A DNA stretch of 64,000 nucleotides from VAZQ01 sp963721005. Its GTDB lineage: Bacteria > Pseudomonadota > Alphaproteobacteria > Rhizobiales > Xanthobacteraceae. Of the stretch, positions 48,550-57,167 are shown piece after piece (the first letter of the stretch is position 1; each line of letters begins with the position of its first letter). The DNA is taken from contig CAVRHR010000005.1 of assembly GCA_963721005.1 (NCBI GenBank), forward strand, positions 1,302,001-1,366,000. Reading direction: 5' to 3'. The notes under the pieces were generated by a model. It had not been told where the DNA came from, searched no databases, and was given only the letters and a program-made list of their open reading frames with translations. A program made the position numbers and the translations under genes.

Positions 48550-49213
48550 GGAGAATGAAGCCCATGCCGCGGACATTGTGGATCATCGGCGGCTCGTTCG
48601 GCTCGTCCACCTTGCGCCGTAGCCGCCCCATGTGCACGTCGACCAGATTGGTCTGCGGAACGAACTTGTAGCTCCATACCTCCTCCAGCAGCATGGCGCG
48701 CGTGAGCATCTGCTCCTTGCGGCGCATCATGTATTCGAGCAGGCGGAACTCGCGCGGAAGGAGATCGATCACGCGCTCGCCGCGCCGGGCGGTGCGCTCG
48801 ATCAGATCGAGCTCGAGTGGCCCGACCCGCAGCACCGTATCGCGGCTTTCCGACGGCCGGCGCAACAGCGCCTCGATCCGGGCGACCAGCTCGACCGTCG
48901 CGAACGGCTTGGTCAGGTAGTCGTCGCCGCCGGCGCGCAGCCCGCGCACCCGGTCGTCGACCGCGCCGAGCGCGCTCAAGATCAGGACCGGGGTGCGGAT
49001 ACCGTCGCGCCGCAGGGCCTCGATGATGGTGAGCCCGTCCATTCCGGGCAGCATGCGATCGACGATCATGACTTCGGCCCCGCCGGCGCGCGCCTTGTCG
49101 AGCCCTTCGATACCGTCGGCGGCCCAATCGACCTCGAAGCCGTGATGGCCGAGCTCGGCCCTGATCTCTCCGGCGGTCTCCTTGTCGTCCTCGATGAGCA
49201 GCAGCTTCGCCAT
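48536..49213 (-). CDS. OmpR-family response regulator (system 1)
   Basis: The 225-residue regulator has a receiver with acidic pocket EDD, phospho-acceptor Asp in MIVDRMLPGMDG (near 52) and switch Lys in DDYLTKPF. A winged-helix DNA-binding domain follows (LLPREFRLLEYMMRRKEQML; LVDVHMGRLRRKVDEP). ATG 49213 (MAKLLLIEDD) is used. It is 151 bp downstream of rpoH on the same strand. The kinase gene overlaps its 3' end. Confidence 0.88.
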   Translation of the reverse strand: MAKLLLIEDDKETAGEIRAELGHHGFEVDWAADGIEGLDKARAGGAEVMIVDRMLPGMDGLTIIEALRRDGIRTPVLILSALGAVDDRVRGLRAGGDDYLTKPFATVELVARIEALLRRPSESRDTVLRVGPLELDLIERTARRGERVIDLLPREFRLLEYMMRRKEQMLTRAMLLEEVWSYKFVPQTNLVDVHMGRLRRKVDEPNEPPMIHNVRGMGFILRAPA

Positions 49214-49364
49214 CAGCCCGGTCCCGGTGGCCTCTTCACCCGCCAGCAGCCGGGACGACACGCCCCGGCCGTCAGCTTCCCTGTCTACGCGGGAATTGTC
49301 CTGTCTTCCATTCTGCACCATCAACATCGGATGTTCCATTCGTCGAGACGCAACTGTACCGGCG

Positions 49365-50306
49365 TCAGTGCACCGCGCGCGCTTCCAGCTGCGTCAGGGC
49401 GGCAGCTGGCTGCGCCAAGGAAGCCGCCGGCTGCTCCAGGGCGGCAACCCGGTTGCGGACCGCCTTCTCCACCCGCTCGAAGGCCCGCACCTCGATCTGG
49501 CGCACCCGCTCGCGCGAGACGCCGAACTCCGCGGCCAGCTCTTCGAGCCGCAGCGGCGTCTCGGCGAGACGGCGCGCCTCGAAGATGCGCCGCTCGCGGC
49601 GATCGAGCACGGTCAGGGCCTCGCCCAGCGCCTTGCGCCGGATGTCGAGCTCCTCGGTCTCGGCCAGCACCCGCTCCTGGCTCGGCGTGTCGTCGACGAG
49701 CCAATCCTGCCATTCGCCGGCATCGCCCTCCTCACGCAGCGGCGCGTTGAGCGACGCATCGCCGCCGAGCCGGCGGTTCATGTCGATCACGTCCTGCGCG
49801 GCGACGCCCAGCCGCGTGGCGATGAACTCGACCTGATCGGGCCGCAGGTCGCCGTCCTCGAAGGCGGAAATCCTGCTCTTGGCCTTGCGCAGGTTGAAGA
49901 ACAGCTTCTTCTGGTTGGCGGTGGTGCCCATCTTCACCAGCGACCACGAGCGCAGGATGTAATCCTGGATCGAGGCCTTGATCCACCACATCGCATAGGT
50001 GGCGAGGCGGAATCCGCGCTCCGGCTCGAAGCGCTTGACCGCCTGCATCAGCCCGACATTGCCCTCCGACACCACCTCGGCGATCGGCAGGCCGTAGCCG
50101 CGGTACCCCATGGCGATCTTGGCGACCAGGCGCAGATGGCTGGTGACCAGGCGGTGGGCCGCCGCGCCGTCGCTAAGCTCGCGCCAGCGCTTCGCCAGCG
50201 TATACTCCTCCTGCGGCTCCAGCATGGGGAACCGACGGATTTGACCGAGATAGCGGGTGAGGCCGGATTCATCGGAGAGAACCGGCAAGGCCGCGGCATG
50301 TGTCAT
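49365..50306 (-). CDS. rpoH: RNA polymerase sigma-32 factor
   Basis: The 313-residue sigma-70-family factor shows the RpoH features. Region 1.2/2.1 is LTRYLGQIRRFPMLEPQEEY, region 2 is LVTSHLRLVAKIAMGYRGYG and FRLATYAMWWIKASIQDYIL. The RpoH box is NQKKLFFNLRKAK, and region 4.2 is LRLEELAAEFGVSRERVRQI. It directs heat-shock and stress transcription. ATG 50306 follows GGAGGG by eight bases. The last ~30 residues are Ala/Gln-rich. A perfect palindrome lies in its upstream region, shared with the divergent gene at 50576. Confidence 0.92.
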   Translation of the reverse strand: MTHAAALPVLSDESGLTRYLGQIRRFPMLEPQEEYTLAKRWRELSDGAAAHRLVTSHLRLVAKIAMGYRGYGLPIAEVVSEGNVGLMQAVKRFEPERGFRLATYAMWWIKASIQDYILRSWSLVKMGTTANQKKLFFNLRKAKSRISAFEDGDLRPDQVEFIATRLGVAAQDVIDMNRRLGGDASLNAPLREEGDAGEWQDWLVDDTPSQERVLAETEELDIRRKALGEALTVLDRRERRIFEARRLAETPLRLEELAAEFGVSRERVRQIEVRAFERVEKAVRNRVAALEQPAASLAQPAAALTQLEARAVH

Positions 50307-50462
50307 GAGTGAGCCCTCCAGGTTGCGTCCGCGCATTTGCGGGCGATCACAGTGCCTGGAAGGTAGGCTCGCCGGGACCAGGGTGCCATTAAATTGGCTG
50401 TTAGGATCGGGTTTCGGAAGGCCGGAAAGCCCTGCAAATGCGGCACTTCCGGCCCCTTCCCG

Positions 50463-50480
50463 GCTAAATTCGAATTTAGC
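50463..50480. promoter_or_regulatory. perfect 18-bp palindrome GCTAAATTCGAATTTAGC
   Basis: It lies in the rpoH / 50576 divergent region, 157 bp from the rpoH start and 96 bp from the other. A near-identical copy occurs at 46847 with shared flank. It is a candidate operator or repeat end. Confidence 0.45.
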
Positions 50481-50575
50481 TTTCGCAACTGCAATTCAAT
50501 GGCTGCGGCGGGTCGCCCCTATATCTTCAGCCCGACGGTGGCGCCGCATCGAGCGCCCGCATAGGTGGGTATGAC

Positions 50576-51346
50576 ATGGACGCCATCATCAACATAAACA
50601 CCGCTTGGGCACATATCGGGCCGGCCGTGACGGCCGCGTTCCTGGCCTCGCTGGTCGAGGCGGTGGAAGCGCTCACCATCGTGCTCGCGGTCGCCACCGT
50701 GCGGGGCTGGGGGCCTGCCGGGCTCGGCGCGCTCGCCGGCTTGGCATCGCTGGTGCTGATCGTGGTGGGGCTCGGACCCCTCCTCGATCTGGTTCCGCTC
50801 CATCTCCTGCAGCTCGCCATCGGAGTTCTCCTGCTGCTGTTCGGCATGCGCTGGCTGCGCAAGGCGATCCTGCGGGCGGCCGGCATCATTGCGTTGCATG
50901 ACGAAGCGGCGACGTTCGCGACCGAGACAGCCGAGCTGCGCGCGCAGGCGAACCGGCACGCAGCGCGGCTGGATTGGCTGGCCGCACTCGCCGCCTTCAA
51001 GGCCGTGCTGCTCGAAGGCCTCGAGGTTGTGTTCATCGTCATCGCGGTCGGCGCCGGCCGCGGCTTGCTGGTGCCGGCGAGCGCCGGAGCGCTCGCGGCC
51101 TGCATGCTGGTCGCCGGCATCGGCTTGGCGATACATCGTCCGCTGGCGCGCGTTCCCGAGAACGCGCTCAAGTTCGCGGTCGGCGTGATGCTGTCCGCGT
51201 TCGGGGTGTTCTGGACCGGAGAAGGTCTCGGCGTGGCCTGGCCGGGCGCCGACCTCGCCATTGTGGCATTCGCGGCGCTGTTCCTGCTGACCGGGCTCGC
51301 CGCGGTGCCGCTGGCGCGACGGACCCGGATGGAGACCGTGTCATGA
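50576..51346 (+). CDS. multispanning membrane protein (COG4280-like)
   Basis: The 256-residue protein has six or seven helices in two similar halves. Each half carries an acidic motif: LASLVEAVEALTIVLAVATV near residue 25 and FKAVLLEGLEVVFIVIAVGA near 145. Such internal duplication with buried glutamates suggests an ion or cation transporter of the GDT1/TerC-like kind, but I know no tested member. The stop overlaps the start of the next gene (ATGA). Confidence 0.65.
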   Translation: MDAIININTAWAHIGPAVTAAFLASLVEAVEALTIVLAVATVRGWGPAGLGALAGLASLVLIVVGLGPLLDLVPLHLLQLAIGVLLLLFGMRWLRKAILRAAGIIALHDEAATFATETAELRAQANRHAARLDWLAALAAFKAVLLEGLEVVFIVIAVGAGRGLLVPASAGALAACMLVAGIGLAIHRPLARVPENALKFAVGVMLSAFGVFWTGEGLGVAWPGADLAIVAFAALFLLTGLAAVPLARRTRMETVS

Positions 51347-51549
51347 ACATGCTGCGCACCGTGATGCACGAGCTCATCGGATTGTTCGTCGACGACGGCG
51401 CGTTCGCCGTGGCGATTCTGGCGCTCGTCATCCTGGCCGCGGTCGCCGCCGCGCTCGCGCCGGACCGGCCCCTTGTCACGGGCGCCATCTTGCTGCTCGG
51501 CTGCCTCGCCGTCCTGTCGATCAGCGTGGCGAAAGCCGCCCGGCGCTGA
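51343..51549 (+). CDS. 68-residue membrane protein coupled to the preceding gene
   Basis: ATG 51343 overlaps the upstream stop (ATGA). The product (MNMLRTVMHELIGLFVDDGA, then two hydrophobic segments and a basic AKAARR end) has two helices. The short acidic loop before helix one and the coupling suggest it is an accessory subunit of the upstream protein. No family recognised. Confidence 0.6.
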   Translation: MNMLRTVMHELIGLFVDDGAFAVAILALVILAAVAAALAPDRPLVTGAILLLGCLAVLSISVAKAARR

Positions 51550-51582
51550 ACGCGCGCGGCGCTGAGCACACGCGGCGGCCAC

Positions 51583-52935
51583 TCATGCAGGGAACCGGAT
51601 CACCACCCGCAGGCCGGGGCCATTGTCCAACAGCTCGATCGCTGCATGGTGAAGCTCGACGATGGCGGCGACCGTGCTGAGGCCGAGGCCGCTGCCGGGC
51701 GTGGTGCGGCTGCGCTCCAGCCGATAGAAGCGGCGAAACACGCTGGCGCGCTCATCCGCCGGGATGCCCGGACCAGTGTCGGCGACCTCTGCGACCACGA
51801 CGGCGGCTTGATGCGAAAGTCGTAGCGCGATCATCCCGGGCGCGCCGTGATGAAGAGCGTTCTCCACCAGGTTCACGAAGAGCTGCGAGAGCAAGCCGCG
51901 ATCGCCGGCGACCCGCATATCGGGCGCGATCTCAGCCCGCAAGGTGCCGCCGCGCTCCTCGACCGCGGGCGCATAGGCATCCGTCACGGTGCGCAGCACA
52001 TCGGACAGATCGACTGGCCCAAAGGCCGAGCGTCTGCTGCCGGCCTCGATCTGGGCGATGCGCAATAAGGCCGAGAACGTCTCCAGCAGCAAATCCGCCT
52101 CCGCCATCGCGCCGTCGATCACACGCTTGAAGTCGCCGGGCGTCAAATCCCGCCTCCGGGCCTCCTCCAAATCCTGCCGCAGGCGGGAGAGCGGCATGCG
52201 CAGGTCATGGGCGATGTCGTTGGAGACTTGGCGCAGGTTCTCCATCAATCCGGTGATGCGATCGAGCATGACGTTGAGGGTCGCCGACAAATGGTCGAAA
52301 TCGTCGCCCGAGCCGCTCCGCTCGATCCGGCGCGAAAGATCGCCGTCGATGATGGCATCGGCGGTTTGGGTGATCATGTCGACGCGATGCAGGAAAGCCC
52401 TGCTTAGAAGGAGGCCGCCGCCGATGCCGAGCACCAGGACGATGCCGAGCGCGGCGGCCAGGATGCCCAGAAAGGTCTCCTCCATCTCGCCGACCTGCTC
52501 CAGATCCTCTCCAACGCCCAGCCGGAAGCCTCCGTCGAGCTGCCGCACCAGCATCTCGACGGATTCATTGTCGTCATTCGGTTTTCCCTCGGCATCCTGT
52601 GCGGTGTTGAGCTCGATCCATCCCAAGCGGTCCGTGACCGGAAGATCGCCCGCCAGCCGCCTGCCCGCCATATCAATAACGAAATAGTCGAGATTCCCGG
52701 TGATGCGCGTGCGTTGCCGGACGGTGGCGATCAGGGCGTCGACGCCGTTCCGTCGGAACTCCTGCTCGAGCAGCGTCATCTCGGCTTCGATGCGGCGCGT
52801 GAGCTGCTGCTCGAGGGCGGAGCGCGTGCTCCAGAACGCGGCAGCGCCGAGCAGCAGCACGCAACCGCCGAACAGGATCGCGTAGAGCGCCGAGAGGCGA
52901 AAGCTCGCCGTACGAACCAACCTAGGCAGGGGCAC
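51583..52935 (-). CDS. two-component sensor histidine kinase (system 2)
   Basis: The 450-residue kinase resembles system 1. It has two membrane helices (about 13-35 and 155-180) around a ~115-residue periplasmic sensor and a HAMP domain. HisKA reads DIAHDLRMPLSRLRQDLEEA, and the HATPase motifs are NLVENALHHG, DTGPGIPADERA and GSGLGLSTVAAIVELH. The start is GTG 52935, overlapping the regulator stop by 14 nt. The CusS/QseC-like layout suggests a metal or envelope signal. It is divergent from a PepSY gene. Confidence 0.82.
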   Translation of the reverse strand: MPLPRLVRTASFRLSALYAILFGGCVLLLGAAAFWSTRSALEQQLTRRIEAEMTLLEQEFRRNGVDALIATVRQRTRITGNLDYFVIDMAGRRLAGDLPVTDRLGWIELNTAQDAEGKPNDDNESVEMLVRQLDGGFRLGVGEDLEQVGEMEETFLGILAAALGIVLVLGIGGGLLLSRAFLHRVDMITQTADAIIDGDLSRRIERSGSGDDFDHLSATLNVMLDRITGLMENLRQVSNDIAHDLRMPLSRLRQDLEEARRRDLTPGDFKRVIDGAMAEADLLLETFSALLRIAQIEAGSRRSAFGPVDLSDVLRTVTDAYAPAVEERGGTLRAEIAPDMRVAGDRGLLSQLFVNLVENALHHGAPGMIALRLSHQAAVVVAEVADTGPGIPADERASVFRRFYRLERSRTTPGSGLGLSTVAAIVELHHAAIELLDNGPGLRVVIRFPA

Positions 52936-53596
52936 GAAGCAGATATCCGGAGCCGCGCACCGTCTCCAGGAGCTCTGTATCGAAGCCGCGATCGATCTTG
53001 GAGCGGAGCCGGCTGATGTGGGTCTCGACGATGTTGGTCCGGGGCTCGAAGTGGAACTCCCATACTTGCTCGAGCAACATGGTGCGGGTCACGACCCGCC
53101 CGGCGTTGCGCATCAGGTACTCGAGCAGACGGAACTCGCGCGCCTGCAGGTCGATCGCGCGGCCCGCCCGCCTCACCTTGCGGGCGATCAGGTCCATCTC
53201 CAGGTCCGCGACCCGCAGGACGGTCGCGGCATGCGCCATCGGCGGCCGGCGCGCGAGCGCATTGACGCGCGCGTGGAGCTCGGCAAAGGCGAACGGCTTG
53301 ACCAGATAGTCGTCGCCGACCGCGAGCCCCTCCACCCGATCCTCGATGCCGCCCATGGTGGTGAGAAACAGGACCGGGGCGGTCACCCCGGCCGCCCGCA
53401 CGGTCTTGACGATGCCGAGCCCGTCGAGACCGGGCAACATGCGATCGACGATCATCACGTCGTAGGCTTCGCCGGCGGCGAGAAAGAGCCCATCCCGGCC
53501 GGTGGCGGCGGTGTCGACCACATGGCCGTGCTCCTCGAGCCCCCGCTTCACGTAAGCGGCGGTCTTGGCATCGTCCTCGACCAGAAGCATCTTCAT
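52922..53596 (-). CDS. OmpR-family response regulator (system 2)
   Basis: The 224-residue regulator has receiver residues EDD, Asp in MIVDRMLPGLDG and Lys in DDYLVKPF. The loop before the Lys reads GLAVGDDY, one residue shorter than the usual GLEAGGDDY. A winged-helix domain follows (LQAREFRLLEYLMRNAGRVV; NIVETHISRLRSKIDRGFDT). It is divergently transcribed from the PepSY gene, which is a natural target. Confidence 0.87.
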   Translation of the reverse strand: MKMLLVEDDAKTAAYVKRGLEEHGHVVDTAATGRDGLFLAAGEAYDVMIVDRMLPGLDGLGIVKTVRAAGVTAPVLFLTTMGGIEDRVEGLAVGDDYLVKPFAFAELHARVNALARRPPMAHAATVLRVADLEMDLIARKVRRAGRAIDLQAREFRLLEYLMRNAGRVVTRTMLLEQVWEFHFEPRTNIVETHISRLRSKIDRGFDTELLETVRGSGYLLRAPA

Positions 53597-53800
53597 GAGC
53601 GAGCCTCGCTCTCCACCTGACGGTTCTTCGACGGGCGCTGATCCTACGGCGTCTCCTCACGGGGAGATAAGTCGAATTCGCCTGTCGTGAAGCGAGAGCG
53701 ACCTTACAAATTCGTATAGTCCGGGACACAAGCCCCCAACCATCACCCGACTAGCTTCCTGCGGGCGGGCGACAGCAGATACCGACAGCAGGAGATGCAG

Positions 53801-54109
53801 GTGACATTCAGTAAAACTCTCACGGCAATCGTGGTTTGCGGCGCCATCGCAGCCGCGACGACCTTTTCGCCGGCGCGGGCGTTCACCGGCGAGGAGCTCG
53901 CCGCAGAGGCAAAAATCAGCCTCGCCGAGGCTCGCGCCATAGCCCTCAAGGTCTTCGCCGGCACCATCGCTTCCGAGGAATTGGAGAGAGAAAAAGGCGG
54001 CCTGCGCTATTCCTTTGATATCAAGAACGGCTCGGCAGTGCATGAAGTCGGCGTGGACGCCAAGACCGGGCGAATCCTCGAGAACAGCGTCGAGCGCGCG
54101 GGTCATTAG
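53801..54109 (+). CDS. PepSY-domain periplasmic protein
   Basis: The 102-residue protein has a signal peptide ending in FSPARA. A PepSY domain follows: ISLAEARAIALKVFAGTIAS, then GGLRYSFDIKNGSAVHEVGV and DAKTGRILENS. The start decision rests on AGGAG at 53790-53794: GTG 53801 is six bases away, while the upstream ATG 53795 directly abuts it. PepSY proteins often modulate sensor kinases or proteases in the envelope. It lies opposite system 2, so it is likely controlled by it or feeds back on it. Confidence 0.75.
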   Translation: MTFSKTLTAIVVCGAIAAATTFSPARAFTGEELAAEAKISLAEARAIALKVFAGTIASEELEREKGGLRYSFDIKNGSAVHEVGVDAKTGRILENSVERAGH

Positions 54110-54321
54110 ACCCACACCATAGATAGACGCACACCCTAGATGCTCCTTCAGCCGAAACCGCACCGTTCCGGACTTGGCTCCTAACACGGTGGCGCGCGCC
54201 CGTCCCGGGCCGCGTTTCCCGACGGGGCGGTTGCGGCTCCAACAGAGAATCCAACCGTAGCGCCAATCGGGTCCGGCGGCCGCCGGTTCGCCGATCTGGC
54301 CCACGCATGAGGAATCAACTG

Positions 54322-55104
54322 ATGCACGAGACCGCGAACAAAGTGGCAGAGGTCACGCTGGCCTTCTGGATCATGAAAATTTGCGCGACGACGCTCGGCG
54401 AGACCGGCGGAGACCTCCTCTCCATGACGATGAGCCTCGGTTATGCGGTGAGCACCGCCATATTCTTCGGCGTCTTCCTGGTCACCCTCGTCGCGCAAGT
54501 CACATCCAAGTCCTTTCACCCGCTCATGTACTGGGCCGTCATCATCTCGACCACGACCGCGGGCACGACCATGTCGGACTATTTGGACCGCACGGCCGGC
54601 CTCGGCTATATCGGCGGCTCGCTGGTGCTGGTGGCGATCCTGCTTGCGGTCCTGGGCGCATGGCGGCTCGCGCTCGGATCACTGTCGGTCAGCAGGATCG
54701 ACAATCCAAAACCGGAAATATTCTACTGGGTCACCATCCTGTTCTCCAATACGCTCGGAACGGCGCTAGGCGATTTTCTGGCCGACGACACCGGCCTCGG
54801 TCTCGGCTATGAGGGCGGCGCGCTCATCATAGCGGCCGCGCTCGCGACGATCGCGGCGGGCTACTTCTTCACCCGCACCTCGCGCACTTTGCTGTTCTGG
54901 CTCGCCTTCATCCTGACGCGACCGCTCGGCGCGACCCTGGGCGACATTCTCACCAAGACCCATGCGCAGGGCGGGCTCGACCTCGGCACCATCGGCTCCT
55001 CGATCGTGCTCGGGAGCTTCCTCGTGGCTTGCATACTTCTCTCCGCCCGGAACCGGGCCCGAGCGGACGTCCGCGACTCTGGCGCGGACGCATTGCGCGC
55101 TTAG
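54322..55104 (+). CDS. DUF347-repeat membrane protein (COG4705-like)
   Basis: The 260-residue protein has about eight helices with a fourfold repeated motif: ATTLGETGGDLLS, TTTAGTTMSDYLD, SNTLGTALGDFLADD and TRPLGATLGDILTKT. Each repeat is followed by a G(L)GY or similar turn. This is the DUF347 repeat; I know of no assigned transport function. The start is ATG 54322, with GAGGA eight bases upstream; ATG 54307 lacks such a site. It is 212 bp downstream of the PepSY gene on the same strand. Confidence 0.7.
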   Translation: MHETANKVAEVTLAFWIMKICATTLGETGGDLLSMTMSLGYAVSTAIFFGVFLVTLVAQVTSKSFHPLMYWAVIISTTTAGTTMSDYLDRTAGLGYIGGSLVLVAILLAVLGAWRLALGSLSVSRIDNPKPEIFYWVTILFSNTLGTALGDFLADDTGLGLGYEGGALIIAAALATIAAGYFFTRTSRTLLFWLAFILTRPLGATLGDILTKTHAQGGLDLGTIGSSIVLGSFLVACILLSARNRARADVRDSGADALRA

Positions 55105-55169
55105 CCCCGCGGGGTCGGCGGGCGCCTCGATGGCGCGCGCCGCGGGCGCTCGAATCCGCGCTTCTCGCC

Positions 55170-55625
55170 CTAAAGCTCCCGGCCGAGGTAGTGATCGACC
55201 GAGTAGCGGCCGCCGCCGCGAAACAGGATCGCCAGCGCCAGGATGCCCATGAGCAGCGCGTATTCCATGCCGTGCTTGCCCCACGACCAGACCGGCCACA
55301 GCACGCCGAAGCAGATTACCGCCATCTCGATCGCGAAAGCGGCCGCGACCAGACGGGTCAGCAGGCCGATCGCCAGCATGATGCCGCCGATGAACTCGAG
55401 CCCGCCGATGAAGTAGGCCCATTCCAGCGGATGCGACCAGCCGAAATTGACGAAATTGCGCGACGCCGGCACGGCATCGTCCTGGAACAGCTTGGCGTAG
55501 CCGTGCGGGATCAGGAACACGCCGAGCGAGACACGAACGAGCGTATAGCTGAGCGGCGCCAGGGATTGGTAGAGCCTGGCCGTCCCGGGCACCAGCAATC
55601 GCTTGGCGTCTACATAGGATTCCAT
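55170..55625 (-). CDS. DoxX-family membrane protein
   Basis: The 151-residue protein has four helices with the DoxX signature LVRVSLGVFLIPHGYAKLFQ and EWAYFIGGLEFIGGIMLAIG. The second half has FAIEMAVICFGVLWPVWSWG. ATG 55625 follows GGGGGA by seven bases. DoxX proteins are linked to redox enzymes and thiol or quinone metabolism. It lies 125 bp downstream of the cytochrome c gene on the same strand, so it may belong to the aldehyde oxidoreductase operon. Confidence 0.8.
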   Translation of the reverse strand: MESYVDAKRLLVPGTARLYQSLAPLSYTLVRVSLGVFLIPHGYAKLFQDDAVPASRNFVNFGWSHPLEWAYFIGGLEFIGGIMLAIGLLTRLVAAAFAIEMAVICFGVLWPVWSWGKHGMEYALLMGILALAILFRGGGRYSVDHYLGREL

Positions 55626-55749
55626 TTGATTCCCCCAGCAACAATCAACCGGCGCGGGTTGATCCCGCGGCCGCATTGTCAGGCGGTTTCGCGGCGCGCG
55701 CAAGTGCAGCGATGAAAGCAATTGTCGCAGCGCGACGACGGCAGAGCAG

Positions 55750-57042
55750 CTACCGCATCTTCAACACGATGATGCGATCGCTGCTCGGATCGGTGACGGG
55801 GCGCAGCTTTGCCACCTGCCCGGGCGATACCGCCGTGGCGCCGTTGCCCCAGGCGTCGCGCACGAAGCTCAGCACTTGGCCGATCGACTCGTCGTTGAGC
55901 TGGATGCGGAATTGCGGCATGCGATAGGCGTCGGGAACGCCCTTTACCACGAGCGGGTCGGCCCCGTTCAGCACGAGATTTATCAGCGACGACGGATTGG
56001 CGTCGAGCACGGCGGGATTGCCGGCGAGCGGCGGAATGAACGGAGCCTGGCCCTTGCCGTCGGTCCCGTGGCAGGCGGCGCACGCGCCGAGATAGACCGT
56101 GGCGCCCGGCTGTTGCGGCTTGCCGGCCTCGAGCGTCTTGGTTGCGGCATCGTCATAGACGAATTGCGCCTCCGCCTGCGTCGCCGGCAGCGACTTGATG
56201 AACGTCGCCATCGCGCGGATATCCTCGTCGGAGAGATACGGCGTGCTGTTGTTGACGACGTCGAGCATCGAGCCGAAAGCCACACCCTTATCGTTGTGGC
56301 CGCTCTTGAGGAACGACACGATGTCGTCCTGCGACCATCCGCCCAGGCCGGTGCGCAGGTCGCCGCGCAGGCTGGGCGCCGACCAGGCATCGAGCTCCGC
56401 GCCTTGGAGATAGGCGCTGCTTTCGTCGTCGAGCGCTTTTTCCTGAAATGCCCAACCGCGCGGCGAGTGGCAGGCGCCGCAATGGCCGAGCCCCTCGACC
56501 AGATAGGCACCCCAATTCCACGCCGGGTCGCGGCCCGCTCGAGCCACATAGGGGCCGGAGCGTGCGAAAACCATGTTCCAGACCGCCAACGGCCAGCGCG
56601 GACTGAGATACCCCGGGATCTCGTTGGGTTTGTTCGCCTGCTTGACCGGCGGCACCTCTTTCATGAAAAAGCCGTAGAGCGCCTGGATGTCCTCGTCGGT
56701 GATTTTCGCATAGGACGGGTAGGGCATCGCCGGATAGAGATGATGCCCGTCCTTGGCGATGCCCGACCGCACCGCGCGATCGAAGTCCTGCAGCGTATAA
56801 TCGCCGATGCCGGTTTCGGGATCCGGCGTGATGTTGGTCGAATAGATCACGCCCATGGGCGTTCCCATGCGCAAGCCCCCGGCAAAGGCCTTGCCGCCGC
56901 GCACTGAATGACAGGCGATGCAATCGCCGGCGCGGGCGAGATACTCGCCTTTGCCGGCGGGCGCCTCGGCACCTTGGGCATTCGCGGCCGTGCTGGCGCT
57001 CAAGACGAGAAGCGCCGCGGCAAGAAGCTTGGTCCGGCTCAT
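55750..57042 (-). CDS. triheme cytochrome c subunit of periplasmic dehydrogenase
   Basis: The 430-residue protein has a signal peptide (cut after ANA) and three heme-binding CxxCH motifs: CIACH at 41-45, CGACH near 188 and CAACH near 320. Each is followed by axial Met segments such as MPYPSYAKITDEDIQALYGF. This is the cytochrome subunit that takes electrons from alcohol or aldehyde dehydrogenases and passes them to the quinone pool or oxidase. It lies 126 bp after the molybdopterin subunit gene. ATG 57042. Confidence 0.88.
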   Translation of the reverse strand: MSRTKLLAAALLVLSASTAANAQGAEAPAGKGEYLARAGDCIACHSVRGGKAFAGGLRMGTPMGVIYSTNITPDPETGIGDYTLQDFDRAVRSGIAKDGHHLYPAMPYPSYAKITDEDIQALYGFFMKEVPPVKQANKPNEIPGYLSPRWPLAVWNMVFARSGPYVARAGRDPAWNWGAYLVEGLGHCGACHSPRGWAFQEKALDDESSAYLQGAELDAWSAPSLRGDLRTGLGGWSQDDIVSFLKSGHNDKGVAFGSMLDVVNNSTPYLSDEDIRAMATFIKSLPATQAEAQFVYDDAATKTLEAGKPQQPGATVYLGACAACHGTDGKGQAPFIPPLAGNPAVLDANPSSLINLVLNGADPLVVKGVPDAYRMPQFRIQLNDESIGQVLSFVRDAWGNGATAVSPGQVAKLRPVTDPSSDRIIVLKMR

Positions 57043-57167
57043 GAATTCGCCCCACTTTGGCACCATCCTGGCGCCTGATGACAGGCGCCGATGATGCTGA
57101 ACGGAATGACAGCTTGAGGAAATGTCATCCCGTTCCGGCACCTCGTGCCGCGATTGTGCCTCCGTGC

